This document shows positions 9,397-19,852 of a DNA stretch of 64,000 nt, piece after piece; within the stretch, counting starts at the first letter, position 1; the number at the start of each line of letters is the position of its first letter. The notes beneath the pieces are model-generated. The model saw nothing but the letters and a program-made list of their open reading frames with translations. It was not told where the DNA came from and ran no database searches. Both the position numbers and the translations under genes were made by a program. The stretch spans positions 2,666,001 through 2,730,000 of the forward strand of contig NZ_JAUSWJ010000001.1 in assembly GCF_030815145.1 (NCBI RefSeq), written 5' to 3'. Source of the DNA: Kaistia geumhonensis. Lineage in GTDB: Bacteria; Pseudomonadota; Alphaproteobacteria; Rhizobiales; Kaistiaceae.

Positions 9397-9425
9397 CTTA
9401 TAGCCGAGACGCCGCCTCCCGGCAA
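9397..9425 (-). promoter_or_regulatory. Sigma70-type promoter of ahcY
   Basis: Minus strand TTGCCG (9420-9425), 17-nt spacer, TATAAG (9397-9402). Transcription would start near 9390, giving a leader of about 22 nt before the ahcY ATG. Hexamers and spacing are close to the housekeeping consensus. Confidence 0.65.
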
Positions 9426-9432
9426 TCAGGAT

Positions 9433-9448
9433 ATAAAGATGTCTTTAT
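9433..9448 (-). promoter_or_regulatory. Palindrome ATAAAGA-TG-TCTTTAT before the ahcY promoter (SahR-like candidate)
   Basis: A perfect inverted repeat of 7-bp arms with a 2-nt centre, 8 bp upstream of the ahcY -35 hexamer. It is unusually AT-rich for this genome. SahR, an ArsR-family repressor sensing S-adenosylhomocysteine, is known to control ahcY in proteobacteria, and a site of this form and place fits. That assignment is inference; no SahR gene is in the window. Confidence 0.5.
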
Positions 9449-9469
9449 GTGATGGAGAGGCGGTGCCGC

Positions 9470-9760
9470 CTATTCCTCTTCGCCGAACCGGTTGGCGACA
9501 AGGGCGGCGATCGCCTCGATCGCCTTCCCGGCATCGGGGCCCTCGGCGGTGACGCGGATGGAGGAGCCGATACCGGCCGCCAGCATCATCAGGCCCATGA
9601 TCGAGGTGCCGCCGACCGTGTTCTGATCCTTGGAGACGGTGATCGTCGCCTCGAAGCTGTCGGCGAGCTGCACGAACTTGGCCGAGGCACGCGCATGAAG
9701 CCCGCGACGGTTCACGATCGCCAGATCTCGGCAATATTCGGCTTTCGTATCGCTCCCCAT
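9470..9760 (-). CDS. ptsH: HPr phosphocarrier protein of the nitrogen-type/reduced PTS
   Basis: 96 residues, the usual HPr size. The phosphorylated histidine is H22 in RRGLHARASAKF, and the regulatory-serine region reads TSIMGLMMLA. The start at 9760 is chosen because GGGGGAG lies 3 nt upstream and the protein aligns from there; an upstream extension in frame is not HPr-like. It sits 25 bp after the EIIA gene and close to HPr kinase, forming the regulatory PTS common in Hyphomicrobiales, which lacks sugar permeases and signals through phosphorylation. Enzyme I is not in the window. Confidence 0.93.
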   Translation of the reverse strand: MGSDTKAEYCRDLAIVNRRGLHARASAKFVQLADSFEATITVSKDQNTVGGTSIMGLMMLAAGIGSSIRVTAEGPDAGKAIEAIAALVANRFGEEE

Positions 9761-9785
9761 CGTCTCCCCCGCCGCGATGTCGCTG

Positions 9786-10187
9786 TTATTGACCGGCCAG
9801 AACCTGGCTCGCGACATTGATATATTTGCGGCCGGCCTCCTGCGCACCCTGCACGGCCATGGCGAGTGGCTTCTCGACGCGCACGCTCGCGAGCTTGACC
9901 AGCATGGGCAGGTTGACGCCGGCGATCACCTCGATCCGGCCGGCCTCCATGACCGAGATGGCGAGATTGGACGGCGTGCCGCCGAACATGTCGGTGAGGA
10001 GGATAACGCCCGAGCCGTCGTCGACGCTCTTGACGGCATCGACGATGTCCTGCCGGCGGCGCTCCATGTCGTCCTCGGGCCCGATCGCGATGGTCTCGAT
10101 CTGGCTCTGGCGCCCGACGACATGTTCGAGAGCGGCGCGGAACTCAATGGCGAGTTGGCCGTGGGTGACGAGGACGAGCCCGATCAT
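9786..10187 (-). CDS. EIIA-Man-family PTS regulatory protein
   Basis: 133 residues beginning MIGLVLVTHGQLA. H9 in VTHG is the phosphorylation-site histidine of the mannose-family EIIA, and LLTDMFGGTPSN is the conserved family segment. A longer in-frame start is not supported, since the upstream residues resemble nothing in the family. No EIIB, IIC or IID genes are present, so it probably accepts phosphate from HPr and acts as a regulator. It lies between hprK and ptsH, in the same order as in other rhizobia. Confidence 0.88.
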   Translation of the reverse strand: MIGLVLVTHGQLAIEFRAALEHVVGRQSQIETIAIGPEDDMERRRQDIVDAVKSVDDGSGVILLTDMFGGTPSNLAISVMEAGRIEVIAGVNLPMLVKLASVRVEKPLAMAVQGAQEAGRKYINVASQVLAGQ

Positions 10188-10354
10188 GCCCTTGGTTACC
10201 TGTTGTTCTTGTTGCCCGGCCCGCGCCCGGCCAGCCGCCTTCCCCGTTGGTTGCCGGTCGGACGAGCCTCCGGCAGCCCCTTCGAGGGCGGCCCCGCATC
10301 TTGACCGAACGATTCCGCAACGCAAGAAAAAAGCAAACGGCCCATTGCCGCAGT

Positions 10355-10816
10355 TCACCCATCGTTAACCGTGCGACAACCGGCGAGCAGCACGGCGCGG
10401 ACACGCACCGCGCCGTCGGAATGGCCGATCGGCAGCACTAGCCTCGGAATTTCGATGCCCAGAAGGGCCGCGTGGTTCGTCGAGCGCTCCGGCATCCGCG
10501 GCACGGCGGCGGCCTCTTCGAGATCGACCACCAGCCCGATTTCCTGCGCTGCAACATACGGGAGGCGCAGGATGCCGTATCCGCGAAGCTCGATCAGACC
10601 CGCCAGCGCCTCCGGCGGCGAGGCGACGAGCCGGCCCGCCTCGCCTGCAAGGACCGTCCGGTCGTCGGCGACGAGGCGGTTGCGCGCGCTGTCGGCGAGG
10701 ATCAGTGCGAGAACCAGCGCCGACTTGCCGCTGCCGGACGGCCCGCGCACGAGGACGCCCGTTCCGTCGACGAGGGCGGCGCTGGCATGGATGGTCGGCG
10801 CGAGGCCGGCGCTCAC
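10355..10816 (-). CDS. hprK: HPr kinase/phosphorylase, short alphaproteobacterial form
   Basis: 153 residues, about half the length of the Firmicutes enzyme because the N-terminal domain is missing, as is normal in alphaproteobacteria. The P-loop GPSGSGKS is at residues 25-32, followed by DDRTVL, and ELRGYGILRLPY matches the family signature. It phosphorylates and dephosphorylates HPr on serine. Its start overlaps the chvG stop as ATGA, tying PTS regulation to the ChvG-ChvI system. EIIA follows after 167 bp of non-coding sequence. Confidence 0.93.
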   Translation of the reverse strand: MSAGLAPTIHASAALVDGTGVLVRGPSGSGKSALVLALILADSARNRLVADDRTVLAGEAGRLVASPPEALAGLIELRGYGILRLPYVAAQEIGLVVDLEEAAAVPRMPERSTNHAALLGIEIPRLVLPIGHSDGAVRVRAVLLAGCRTVNDG

Positions 10817-12600
10817 GCCGCGGCCCCCGGCAGGCGCACCGTGAAGCGGGCGCCGAGCACAACCGGCGCGTCGTCCTTCGCGGCGCGCGGCTTCAGCCGG
10901 TTCTCCGCCCAGATGCGACCGCGATGCGCCTCGACGATCTGCCGCGAGATCGAGAGGCCGAGGCCGGAATTCTGGCCGAAGGCCTCCTGCTCGGGCCGGT
11001 CGGTATAGAATCGCTCGAAGATGCGCTCCACCTGCTCGGCACGGATGCCGGGCCCGTCGTCCTCGACCACGACATCGACGGCGGCGCCATTGCGACGGAG
11101 CATCACCCGCACGCCGCCATCCTTCGGCGTGAAGGAGCGGGCATTGTCGATGAGATTGGTGAAAACCTGGCCGAGGCGGCTGTCATGGCCGAGCACGACA
11201 TAGGCGTCGTCCTGGTCGCTCTTTGCGATGTCGAGCGTGATCGCCGGCCCGTCCGTCCCCGCGATCTCGCGCTGTACAGAGACCACGGCCTCGAGGATGC
11301 GGGCGACGTCGATCGGCACCGCGTCCTGGCGGGCCATCTCCGCGTCGAGGCGCGAGGCGTCCGAAATGTCGCTGATCAGGCGATCGAGGCGGCGGACATC
11401 GTGCTGGATGATCTCGGTGAGGCGCGCCTTCGCGGCCGGCGTCTTGGCGAGCGGCAGCGTCTCGACCGCGCTGCGGAGCGAGGTCAGCGGGTTCTTCAGC
11501 TCGTGGCTGACATCGGCCGCGAAGCTCTCGATCGCCTCGATGCGGTTGTAGAGCGAGGCGGTCATCTCGCGCAGCGCCTGCGAGAGATGGCCGATCTCGT
11601 CGCGGCGGGCGGAGAAATCGGGGATCTGCGGCCGCGAGGTGACCCCGCGCCGGACGCGGTCCGCCGCATCGGCGAGACGGCGAAGGGGGGCGGCGATGGT
11701 GCCGGCGAGCAGGATCGACAGCACGACCACGACGCCGGCCGAGACGAGGAAGACGCGCACGATGGCCATGCGCTCGGCATGCACGATCTGGTCGATGTCG
11801 CCGCCCTGCGTGGAGAGCAGAAGGACGCCGAGCACGGACCGGTAGCGCTGGATCGGCACCGCGACCGAGACGATGAGTTCGCCCCGCTCTGTGATGCGCA
11901 CGATCGAGGACGGACTGCCTTCCAGCGCGGTCGCGACCTCTGGATAGCCGCGGCCGTTGAGGCCGCCGAGCTCGTGATAGATCGGCAGGTCGTCGCGCTG
12001 CAGATGCACCTTCACCCATTCCCAGATGCGGTCGAACAGCGCCGGCTCCTCGTCGGAATCAGCCGGCAGGTCGAAACGCAGGATCTGGCCGCGCGAATAG
12101 AGATGGCGCGAATCGAGCACCGGGATGCCGTCGCGGTCATAGATGCGGGCGCGGGTGCGGGTGGGCGAGATCAGGCGTCGCAGGACCGGCGCGACCCGCT
12201 CCGGATTGATCGGGAAGTCGAGCCCCTCGATGGCGTTGGCGCCCGGCGTCATGCTCTCGCCGGCCTGCAGCTCGAGCAGCTTGTCGGGATCAATGGTGAT
12301 GTTGTTGGTCTCGACCGTCGCCGAGGCGGCGATCGCGCCGGCGATGATCTCGCCTTGCGTCAGCAGGCTTTCCAGCCTGGCATCGATGAGGCCGGCGCGG
12401 AACTGGTTGAGATAGAGGATGCCTGAGACGAGGACGATCAGAGCCGCGAGATTGAGGATGACGATGCGGCGCGTGAGGCTGGAGAAGGCGTGCAGCCCGA
12501 TCGAGCGCAGGAATCGCGTCGCGAGCCGACGCAGATGGCGAACACGCACCCGCCGCGCCGGCCGGCGCGCCGGCGTCCCTTCGTCGATGCTGACGGTCAT
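10813..12600 (-). CDS. chvG: ChvG/ExoS-type envelope-stress sensor histidine kinase
   Basis: About 595 residues from the ATG at 12600. Features in order: a basic N-terminus, TM1 (VILNLAALIVLVSGILYL), a large periplasmic region, TM2 (FLVSAGVVVVLSILLAGTI), HAMP, HisKA with H in VSHELKNPL, then NLIDNARSFTP, DDGPGI and GQNSGLGLSI of the ATP-binding domain. An in-frame start at 12663 would overlap chvI; 12600 has GGGAG directly upstream, though the spacing is short. It partners with ChvI encoded 31 bp upstream. In Agrobacterium, Sinorhizobium and Brucella this system governs acid, envelope and host-associated responses. Confidence 0.94.
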   Translation of the reverse strand: MTVSIDEGTPARRPARRVRVRHLRRLATRFLRSIGLHAFSSLTRRIVILNLAALIVLVSGILYLNQFRAGLIDARLESLLTQGEIIAGAIAASATVETNNITIDPDKLLELQAGESMTPGANAIEGLDFPINPERVAPVLRRLISPTRTRARIYDRDGIPVLDSRHLYSRGQILRFDLPADSDEEPALFDRIWEWVKVHLQRDDLPIYHELGGLNGRGYPEVATALEGSPSSIVRITERGELIVSVAVPIQRYRSVLGVLLLSTQGGDIDQIVHAERMAIVRVFLVSAGVVVVLSILLAGTIAAPLRRLADAADRVRRGVTSRPQIPDFSARRDEIGHLSQALREMTASLYNRIEAIESFAADVSHELKNPLTSLRSAVETLPLAKTPAAKARLTEIIQHDVRRLDRLISDISDASRLDAEMARQDAVPIDVARILEAVVSVQREIAGTDGPAITLDIAKSDQDDAYVVLGHDSRLGQVFTNLIDNARSFTPKDGGVRVMLRRNGAAVDVVVEDDGPGIRAEQVERIFERFYTDRPEQEAFGQNSGLGLSISRQIVEAHRGRIWAENRLKPRAAKDDAPVVLGARFTVRLPGAAA

Positions 12601-12631
12601 TCTCCCGTCCGAACCCGCGCGGCGCGCCGCG

Positions 12632-13336
12632 TCAGGCCTCCTTGAACCGGTAGCCGACGCCATAGAGCGTCTCGATCATGTCGAAGTCGTCGTCGACCTG
12701 CTTGAACTTCTTGCGCAGCCGCTTGATGTGGCTGTCGATCGTCCGGTCGTCGACATAGACCTGGTCGTCGTAGGCGGCATCCATCAGGGCGTTGCGGCTC
12801 TTCACCACGCCCGGGCGCTGCGCGAGCGCATAGAGGATCAGGAATTCGGTGACCGTCAGCGTCACCGGCTGGCCGTTCCAGGTGCAGGTATGGCGCTCCT
12901 GGTCCATGGACAGCGCGCCGCGATCGAGATTGCGCTGCTGGTCCGGAACCTTGGCGTTCGGCGCGCCCTCGCGCGGCTGGAAGCGGCGCAGCACAGCCTT
13001 CACGCGCTCGACCAGCAGGCGCTGCGAGAACGGCTTCTTGATGAAGTCGTCGGCGCCCATCTTGAGGCCGAACAGCTCGTCGATCTCGTCGTCCTTCGAG
13101 GTCAGGAAGATGACGGGCAGGTCGGTGCGCTGGCGCAGACGCCGCAGCAGCTCCATCCCGTCCATGCGCGGCATCTTGATGTCGAGGATCGCGAGATCGG
13201 GCTGAGACTGCTGAAAACCGTCCAGCGCCGAGGCGCCGTCGGTATAGGTCTGCACGCGATAGCCTTCCGATTCGAGCGCAATCGACACGGAGGCGAGAAT
13301 GTTGCGATCGTCATCGACGAGAGCAATCGTCGGCAT
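12632..13336 (-). CDS. chvI: ChvI response regulator (OmpR family)
   Basis: 234 residues. A receiver domain with acidic pair DD at 8-9 and phospho-acceptor D52 in [10 protein letters not shown], then a winged-helix DNA-binding domain ending [18 protein letters not shown] and [12 protein letters not shown]. Very close to rhizobial ChvI. First gene of the chvI-chvG-hprK run on this strand. pckA, a known ChvI-linked gene in agrobacteria, lies about 1.3 kb away on the opposite strand. Confidence 0.96.
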   Translation of the reverse strand: MPTIALVDDDRNILASVSIALESEGYRVQTYTDGASALDGFQQSQPDLAILDIKMPRMDGMELLRRLRQRTDLPVIFLTSKDDEIDELFGLKMGADDFIKKPFSQRLLVERVKAVLRRFQPREGAPNAKVPDQQRNLDRGALSMDQERHTCTWNGQPVTLTVTEFLILYALAQRPGVVKSRNALMDAAYDDQVYVDDRTIDSHIKRLRKKFKQVDDDFDMIETLYGVGYRFKEA

Positions 13337-13428
13337 AGGCGGGGCATCTCCCGAAGGTTGGCTTCCCGGCGCCGGCTTCGACTGTCGCCAATCGATGCCG
13401 TGACCCGCGAAAGCGGCGACCCGCGTGT

Positions 13429-13469
13429 TAAGGTCGCAGGAATACGCGGAAAATATGGCGACGACCTTA
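13429..13469. repeat. Inverted repeat TAAGGTCG / CGACCTTA in the chvI-hugZ divergent region
   Basis: Perfect 8-bp arms at 13429-13436 and 13462-13469 separated by 25 bp, within the 227-bp non-coding region between divergent genes. It could be a pair of half-sites for a regulator, possibly ChvI itself. No consensus was matched. Confidence 0.3.
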
Positions 13470-13563
13470 CCCCCTTTGCAGGCCCGGCGCCATCGGGGGC
13501 TGGACAGGCGCCTCCTAAAACATGACTATTGGGCTCCGCTTTAGTTCCCTGGAGAGACCACCG

Positions 13564-14325
13564 ATGCCTGCCGACGCCGCGACTGCGACCCCGCCCGCCG
13601 CTTCCTTCGAACCCGTCGCGGCGGCGCGGGCGGTGATCGCCACGGCCCGCACGGCCAGCCTCGCCACGCTCGCGGCCGACGGCGCGCCCTTCGCCAGCCT
13701 CGTCAGCTTCGCCACATTGCCCGACCTCTCGCCGGTGCTCTGGCTCTCCGACCTCGCCCAGCACAGCCGCAATCTTGCGGCCGATTCCCGCGCATCCCTG
13801 CTTCTGGTCGCGCCCGGCGGCGAAGACGGCGACCCGCTGGCCGGCGCCCGGGTGACGCTGTCGGGCCGGATCGCGCCGACCGACGACGCCGCCGCCGCAC
13901 GACGCTTCGAGGCGCTGCATGGCACACGCGGCCGTCCGGCCTTCGCGGATTTCAGGGCCTACCGGATGGAATTCGCCTCGGCCCATCTCGTCGCCGGCTT
14001 CGGCCGCATCGTGACGCTGGGGCCGGAGCTGCTCGTCGATCTGTCCGGGGCGGAACGACTCATCGCCGGCGAAGCCATGGTCGTCGAGCACATGAACGAC
14101 GACCACGCGGACGCCATCGGCCTTTATGCGACGGTCCTGCTCGGACTGCCCGAGGCGGACTGGCGCATGAGCGGCTGCGATCCCGAGGGCGTCGACCTCG
14201 TCTCCGGGCTCGGACGGGCGCGGCTCCCCTTCCCTTCGCGGGCGAGCACCGTTGCCGAGGCCGGCACCCATCTGAAGCAGTGGGCGAAGACAGCGCGCGG
14301 CCGCCTCGCCGAGGTCCAAAACTAG
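13564..14325 (+). CDS. HugZ-family pyridoxamine-5'-phosphate-oxidase-fold protein with C-terminal DUF2470
   Basis: 253 residues from the ATG at 13564, which has GGAGAG 7 nt upstream; an in-frame ATG 42 bp earlier lacks that. Residues about 20-150 form the split-barrel flavin/haem-binding domain (TASLATLAADGAPFASLV), and the end carries the DUF2470 motif VVEHMNDDHADAIGLYA. Such proteins are linked to haem utilisation, but binding partners vary. It is divergent from chvI and upstream of pckA, in a place where rhizobia carry the same family. Confidence 0.82.
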   Translation: MPADAATATPPAASFEPVAAARAVIATARTASLATLAADGAPFASLVSFATLPDLSPVLWLSDLAQHSRNLAADSRASLLLVAPGGEDGDPLAGARVTLSGRIAPTDDAAAARRFEALHGTRGRPAFADFRAYRMEFASAHLVAGFGRIVTLGPELLVDLSGAERLIAGEAMVVEHMNDDHADAIGLYATVLLGLPEADWRMSGCDPEGVDLVSGLGRARLPFPSRASTVAEAGTHLKQWAKTARGRLAEVQN

Positions 14326-14363
14326 GCAATTGCCACGATCTCGGGCTTTCACTCAGGATGTTA

Positions 14364-14377
14364 AATACTTCGGTATT
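14364..14377. repeat. Small hairpin AATAC-TTCG-GTATT in an AT-rich patch
   Basis: A 5-bp stem capped by a C(TTCG)G loop, an extra-stable tetraloop in RNA. It is 39 bp after the hugZ-like stop and lacks a proper T-run, so a role as terminator is doubtful. Confidence 0.25.
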
Positions 14378-14409
14378 CTAAATATAGTGATATATCAGGA
14401 GCGCGTTGC

Positions 14410-14438
14410 TTGGCCGCACCCGGCTAAACCGATTATAT
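14410..14438 (+). promoter_or_regulatory. Sigma70-type promoter of pckA
   Basis: TTGGCC (14410-14415), 17-nt spacer, TTATAT (14433-14438). Start near 14445 would give a leader of about 150 nt before the pckA GTG. Confidence 0.55.
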
Positions 14439-14442
14439 CAAT

Positions 14443-14456
14443 CCAAAGCCCTTTGG
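14443..14456. promoter_or_regulatory. Palindrome CCAAAG-CC-CTTTGG at the pckA start site
   Basis: Perfect 6-bp arms with a 2-nt centre placed at the predicted +1 of pckA, a typical repressor position. The regulator is unknown. Confidence 0.35.
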
Positions 14457-14594
14457 AGGCCAACACTCTACTTGCAGGAGCGAGTATTGAAGCCCTAGGC
14501 TCGCGTCCGCCGGTGTGAATTGCCGGCCGGCGCAAGCGGCGCCGTAGGCCCGAGAGCGGCGCGGCGGCAGCCGGCCGTCTGAGGAGATGTTCCC

Positions 14595-16199
<1,605 letters not shown>

Positions 16200-16207
16200 G
16201 GGGCCCC

Positions 16208-16238
16208 GCGCGATGCGGCCTTGGCTGTCGCATCGCGC
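16208..16238. terminator. Hairpin between convergent pckA and nitroreductase gene
   Basis: Perfect 10-bp stem GCGCGATGCG (16208-16217) with CGCATCGCGC (16229-16238) and an 11-nt loop, 9 bp after the pckA stop. There is no clear T-run, so it may work weakly or mark the 3' end in both directions. Confidence 0.45.
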
Positions 16239-16255
16239 CTTCGTTGCAGCAGCGC

Positions 16256-17356
16256 TCAGCCTTCGTTGATGACGGCCGCTGCAGGCCGCCGCAGCGATCG
16301 CGGCAGTTCGGGGCCATAGCCGAGCCGAATGATCAGATCGGGGCGCTCGCCCGTCGCGACGCCGAGATCGGCCGCGAGCAGTGGCCGGATCTCGGGGACT
16401 TCGACCGCCTGGTTCACGAAGGACTGCTTCAGTCCGAGCGCGGTCGCCTGAAGCAGCAGGCGCTGACAGGCCTGGCCAGCCGCGACCCAGTGGGCGCGGT
16501 CATCCCGTTCCGAAACGATGATGGCCAGGCACGGCGTGGTGGCGAGCTGCGCGCGATAGCGCTCGTTCTCGGACCCGGCCCGAACGACCAGATCAAACAG
16601 AAGATTGCCGAGCAGCGGGGGCAGGGTGGGGTTTCCACTTGATGCGGCAAACAGCCCGTCGCGGGTCTCGATCGCCTGGTCCGGGCTGAAGCGGATCCAG
16701 TGCTTCAGCTCGGCGCGAAAAGCCGCATTCGTCATCTGGATGGTATTGGCATCGATGATCCGCTCGCCAACAGCCGCGATCTTGGCGGGCGCGGTCAGCA
16801 TGATCAGGCGCACGCCCGGAATCGCCGCCGCTTCCACGAGGCGCTGGATCAGCTCAGGCGTGAGCGGCATGCCGTCGAAAGGTGCCCGGGTCGACTGGCG
16901 CTGTGCAATCGCATTGAACAATTGGGAGGCGACCGGCAGCCCTGCGGCGAAGTCGAACAGGATCGCCCCGTCGCTTTCCTCGAAGCGGAGTGTTCCTGGC
17001 AGGCCGGTTGCCGCGGCTGCGATGGAGAGCGTTTCGGCGGCGGCGCCGAGGCTGACGAAGAGATGATGATCGTCGGGATCGACGGCCGGGGTACGCCGCG
17101 CGAAATCCGGGCGGATCGCGATGCGCCCTTCGCTGATCTCGAAGCGCCAGGGCTGGGTGTTGTGGCTGTTCGGCGCCAGCGATGCCAGGCGGACAAGATC
17201 GCGCGCGCTCGCCGGGGGTGAAACCGCCTCGCGTTCCTGACGTGCCAGCGCATCATAGTCAGCCATGGAGGCGGTGCTCCGGAGCGTGAGCGCGGCGCCG
17301 ATGCCGATCGCGGCGGCCGCTCCGCCGCCAAGCGCCAGAACATCCCGTCGCTTCAT
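16256..17356 (-). CDS. Tat-exported Acg-type nitroreductase-like FMN oxidoreductase
   Basis: 366 residues from the ATG at 17356, with GGAGC 7 nt upstream. The N-terminus MKRRDVLALGGGAAAAIGIG is a twin-arginine signal. The body has a nitroreductase-fold start RLASLAPNSHNTQPWRF and later RQSTRAPFDGMPL, as in the Acg family of FMN-binding proteins. The substrate is unknown. It stands alone, convergent with pckA, with the pnp terminator upstream. Export before or after cofactor loading fits a Tat substrate. Confidence 0.8.
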   Translation of the reverse strand: MKRRDVLALGGGAAAAIGIGAALTLRSTASMADYDALARQEREAVSPPASARDLVRLASLAPNSHNTQPWRFEISEGRIAIRPDFARRTPAVDPDDHHLFVSLGAAAETLSIAAAATGLPGTLRFEESDGAILFDFAAGLPVASQLFNAIAQRQSTRAPFDGMPLTPELIQRLVEAAAIPGVRLIMLTAPAKIAAVGERIIDANTIQMTNAAFRAELKHWIRFSPDQAIETRDGLFAASSGNPTLPPLLGNLLFDLVVRAGSENERYRAQLATTPCLAIIVSERDDRAHWVAAGQACQRLLLQATALGLKQSFVNQAVEVPEIRPLLAADLGVATGERPDLIIRLGYGPELPRSLRRPAAAVINEG

Positions 17357-17437
17357 GTCCGTTGCTCCGTGCTTCAACGAAGCGAAGTCATGGCCCCCGT
17401 GCAGCCTGGGCGTGTTGACCGAAATCAGCCAGACACG

Positions 17438-17466
17438 AAAAAGCCCGGCGATCGCTCGCCGGGCTT
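17438..17466 (-). terminator. Rho-independent terminator of pnp
   Basis: 11-bp stem (17441-17451 with 17456-17466), 4-nt loop, followed by TTTTT on the minus strand, 28 bp after the pnp stop. Confidence 0.88.
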
Positions 17467-17493
17467 CTTCATGTGACAGGAAGAGCCGACCGA

Positions 17494-19638
17494 TTACTCG
17501 GCGTCGGCCTCGGCCGTCTCGGCCTTCTCCTGCTTGATTTCCTGGCCGGTCGCCTGGTCGACGATCTTCATCGACAGGCGGACCTTGCCGCGCTCGTCGA
17601 AGCCGAGCAGCTTGACCCAGACCTTGTCGCCTTCCTTCACGACGTCCTGCGTCTTGGCGACGCGCTTGTCGGAGAGCTGCGAGATGTGGACGAGGCCGTC
17701 GCGGGCGCCGAAGAAGTTGACGAAGGCGCCGAAATCGACGGCCTTCACCACGGTGCCCTGATAGATGGCGCCGACTTCCGGCTCCGCGGCGATGCCCTTG
17801 ATCCAGTTCAGCGCGGCGGTGATCGCCTTGCCGTCGGTCGAGGCCACCTTGACGGTGCCGTCGTCCGAGATGTCGATCTTGGCGCCGGTCTTCTCCACGA
17901 TTTCGCGGATGACCTTGCCGCCCGAACCGATGACTTCGCGGATCTTGTCGGTCGGGATCTGGATGACCTCGATGCGCGGCGCATGCTCGCCGAGCGAGGG
18001 ACGGGCGCTGGTGATCGCCTTGGCCATCTCGCCGAGGATATGCGCGCGGCCACCCTTGGCCTGCTCGAGGGCGACCTTCATGATCTCCTCGGTGATGCCG
18101 GCGATCTTGATGTCCATCTGCAGCGAGGTGACGCCTTCCGACGTACCGGCCACCTTGAAGTCCATGTCGCCGAGATGATCCTCGTCGCCGAGGATGTCGG
18201 AGAGCACCGCATAGCGCTCACCCTCGAGGATGAGGCCCATGGCGATGCCCGCCACCGGACGCTTCAGCGGCACGCCGGCATCCATGAGCGAGAGCGAGGA
18301 GCCGCACACGGTCGCCATCGACGAGGAACCGTTCGACTCGGTGATCTCCGAGACGACGCGGATCGTGTAGGGGAACTCGTGGTGCTTCGGCAGCATCGGG
18401 CGCACGGCGCGCCAGGCGAGCTTGCCATGACCGATCTCGCGGCGGCCGGGCGAGCCCATGCGGCCGGTCTCGCCAACCGAATAGGGCGGGAAGTTGTAGT
18501 GCAGCAGGAAGGTTTCCTTGTAGGTGCCTTCCAGGGCGTCGATGAACTGCTCGTCGTCACCGGTGCCGAGCGTCGCGACGACCAGCGCCTGCGTCTCGCC
18601 GCGGGTGAACAGCGCCGAACCATGGGCACGCGGCAGCATGCCGACCTCGGCCACGATCGGGCGAACCGTCACGAGGTCGCGGCCGTCGATGCGGCTGCCG
18701 GTGTCGAGGATGTTCCAGCGGACGATCTTGGCCTGCAGCTCCTTGAAGACCGCTCCGACCTTCTCCTTGTCGAAGCGCGGCTCGGCGCCTTCGGGGAAGA
18801 AGTGGGCCATCACCTTCGCCTTGACGGCGTCGACGGCGGCGTAGCGCTCCTGCTTGACGGTATTGCGATAGGCGGCGCGCAGCTCCTGCTCGGCGATGCC
18901 GAGCATCTCCTCCTCGATCGCCGAAAGATCGGGCGCCTCGAAGGCACGCGGCTCCTTGGCGGCCTTCTCGGCGAGCTGGATGATCGCGTCGATCACGGGC
19001 TGGAAGCCGGCATGGCCGAACATCACCGCGCCGAGCATCGTCTCCTCGGAGAGCTCCTGCGCCTCGGACTCGACCATCAGCACGGCGTCGGTGGTGCCGG
19101 CGACGACGAGGTCGAGCTTCGAGCCCTCGTGCTGGTCGAGGGTCGGGTTGAGCACGAACGCACCGTCGATGAGGCCGACGCGCGCGCCGCCGACCGGGCC
19201 GAGGAACGGCACGCCGGAGAGCGTCAGCGCGGCCGAGGCGGCCACCATCGCGACGATGTCGGGATCGTTCTCGAGATCATGGCTGAGGACCGTCGCGACG
19301 ACCTGCGTCTCGCAGCGGAAGCCTTCCGGGAACAGCGGACGGATCGGACGGTCGATCAGGCGGGAGACGAGCGTCTCCTTCTCGGTCGGACGGCCTTCGC
19401 GCTTGAAATAGCCGCCGGGGATCTTGCCGGCCGCGAAGGTCTTTTCCTGGTAGTTGACCGTCAGCGGGAAGAAGTCGATGCCGGGCTTCGGCGCCTTGGC
19501 GGCCACGACGGTCGCGAGCACGCTGGTCTCGCCGTAGGTGGCCAGCACGGCGCCGTCGGCCTGGCGGGCGATGCGGCCGGTCTCGAGGACGAGCTTGCGC
19601 CCGGCCCAGTCGATCTCGACCTTCTGGATGTCGAACAT
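17494..19638 (-). CDS. pnp: Polyribonucleotide nucleotidyltransferase (PNPase)
   Basis: 714 residues from the ATG at 19638 (AAAGGA 6 nt upstream); the longer frame before it is not PNPase. Two RNase PH domains with a helical linker fill about 1-550, then KH ([15 protein letters not shown]) and S1 ([20 protein letters not shown]), ending in an acidic tail. The enzyme degrades RNA from 3' using phosphate and is part of the degradosome. It follows rpsO by 214 bp, the classical rpsO-pnp pair. The gap contains an 8-bp hairpin that may act in pnp leader control. Confidence 0.97.
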   Translation of the reverse strand: MFDIQKVEIDWAGRKLVLETGRIARQADGAVLATYGETSVLATVVAAKAPKPGIDFFPLTVNYQEKTFAAGKIPGGYFKREGRPTEKETLVSRLIDRPIRPLFPEGFRCETQVVATVLSHDLENDPDIVAMVAASAALTLSGVPFLGPVGGARVGLIDGAFVLNPTLDQHEGSKLDLVVAGTTDAVLMVESEAQELSEETMLGAVMFGHAGFQPVIDAIIQLAEKAAKEPRAFEAPDLSAIEEEMLGIAEQELRAAYRNTVKQERYAAVDAVKAKVMAHFFPEGAEPRFDKEKVGAVFKELQAKIVRWNILDTGSRIDGRDLVTVRPIVAEVGMLPRAHGSALFTRGETQALVVATLGTGDDEQFIDALEGTYKETFLLHYNFPPYSVGETGRMGSPGRREIGHGKLAWRAVRPMLPKHHEFPYTIRVVSEITESNGSSSMATVCGSSLSLMDAGVPLKRPVAGIAMGLILEGERYAVLSDILGDEDHLGDMDFKVAGTSEGVTSLQMDIKIAGITEEIMKVALEQAKGGRAHILGEMAKAITSARPSLGEHAPRIEVIQIPTDKIREVIGSGGKVIREIVEKTGAKIDISDDGTVKVASTDGKAITAALNWIKGIAAEPEVGAIYQGTVVKAVDFGAFVNFFGARDGLVHISQLSDKRVAKTQDVVKEGDKVWVKLLGFDERGKVRLSMKIVDQATGQEIKQEKAETAEADAE

Positions 19639-19756
19639 GAATGGTCCTTTCCGCCGCGGATGCGTCGGAGGAGCCATGGACAAGACGGCGAGAGGCTCTT
19701 CGGGAGAGCGTCCGGCGATCCTGCCATGGCTCGGGCGTACATCGCGGCCCAAACTT

Positions 19757-19777
19757 GCGACGGCCCCATGCCGTCGC
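19757..19777 (-). repeat. Hairpin in the rpsO-pnp intergenic leader
   Basis: Stem GCGACGGC/GCCGTCGC (8 bp) with a 5-nt loop, midway between rpsO and pnp. In E. coli the pnp leader is cut by RNase III at a stem; a similar role here, or weak rpsO termination, is inference. Confidence 0.35.
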
Positions 19778-19852
19778 GCGGGTGTGGCGCGGCAGGTCTC
19801 CGCCGCGCCCTTTTCTCTGCGTGGTCCGGAACGGGCTCCTCGCCCGCCCCGC

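Noticed and set aside
9420-9470. ATATAAAGATGTCTTTATGT as an RNA terminator of ptsH
   Set aside because: Only a 2-nt centre, which cannot loop, and no T-run; better read as a protein-binding dyad.
14330-14518. 62-codon plus-strand ORF before pckA
   Set aside because: Covers the pckA promoter and AT-rich region, no ribosome site, no family resemblance.
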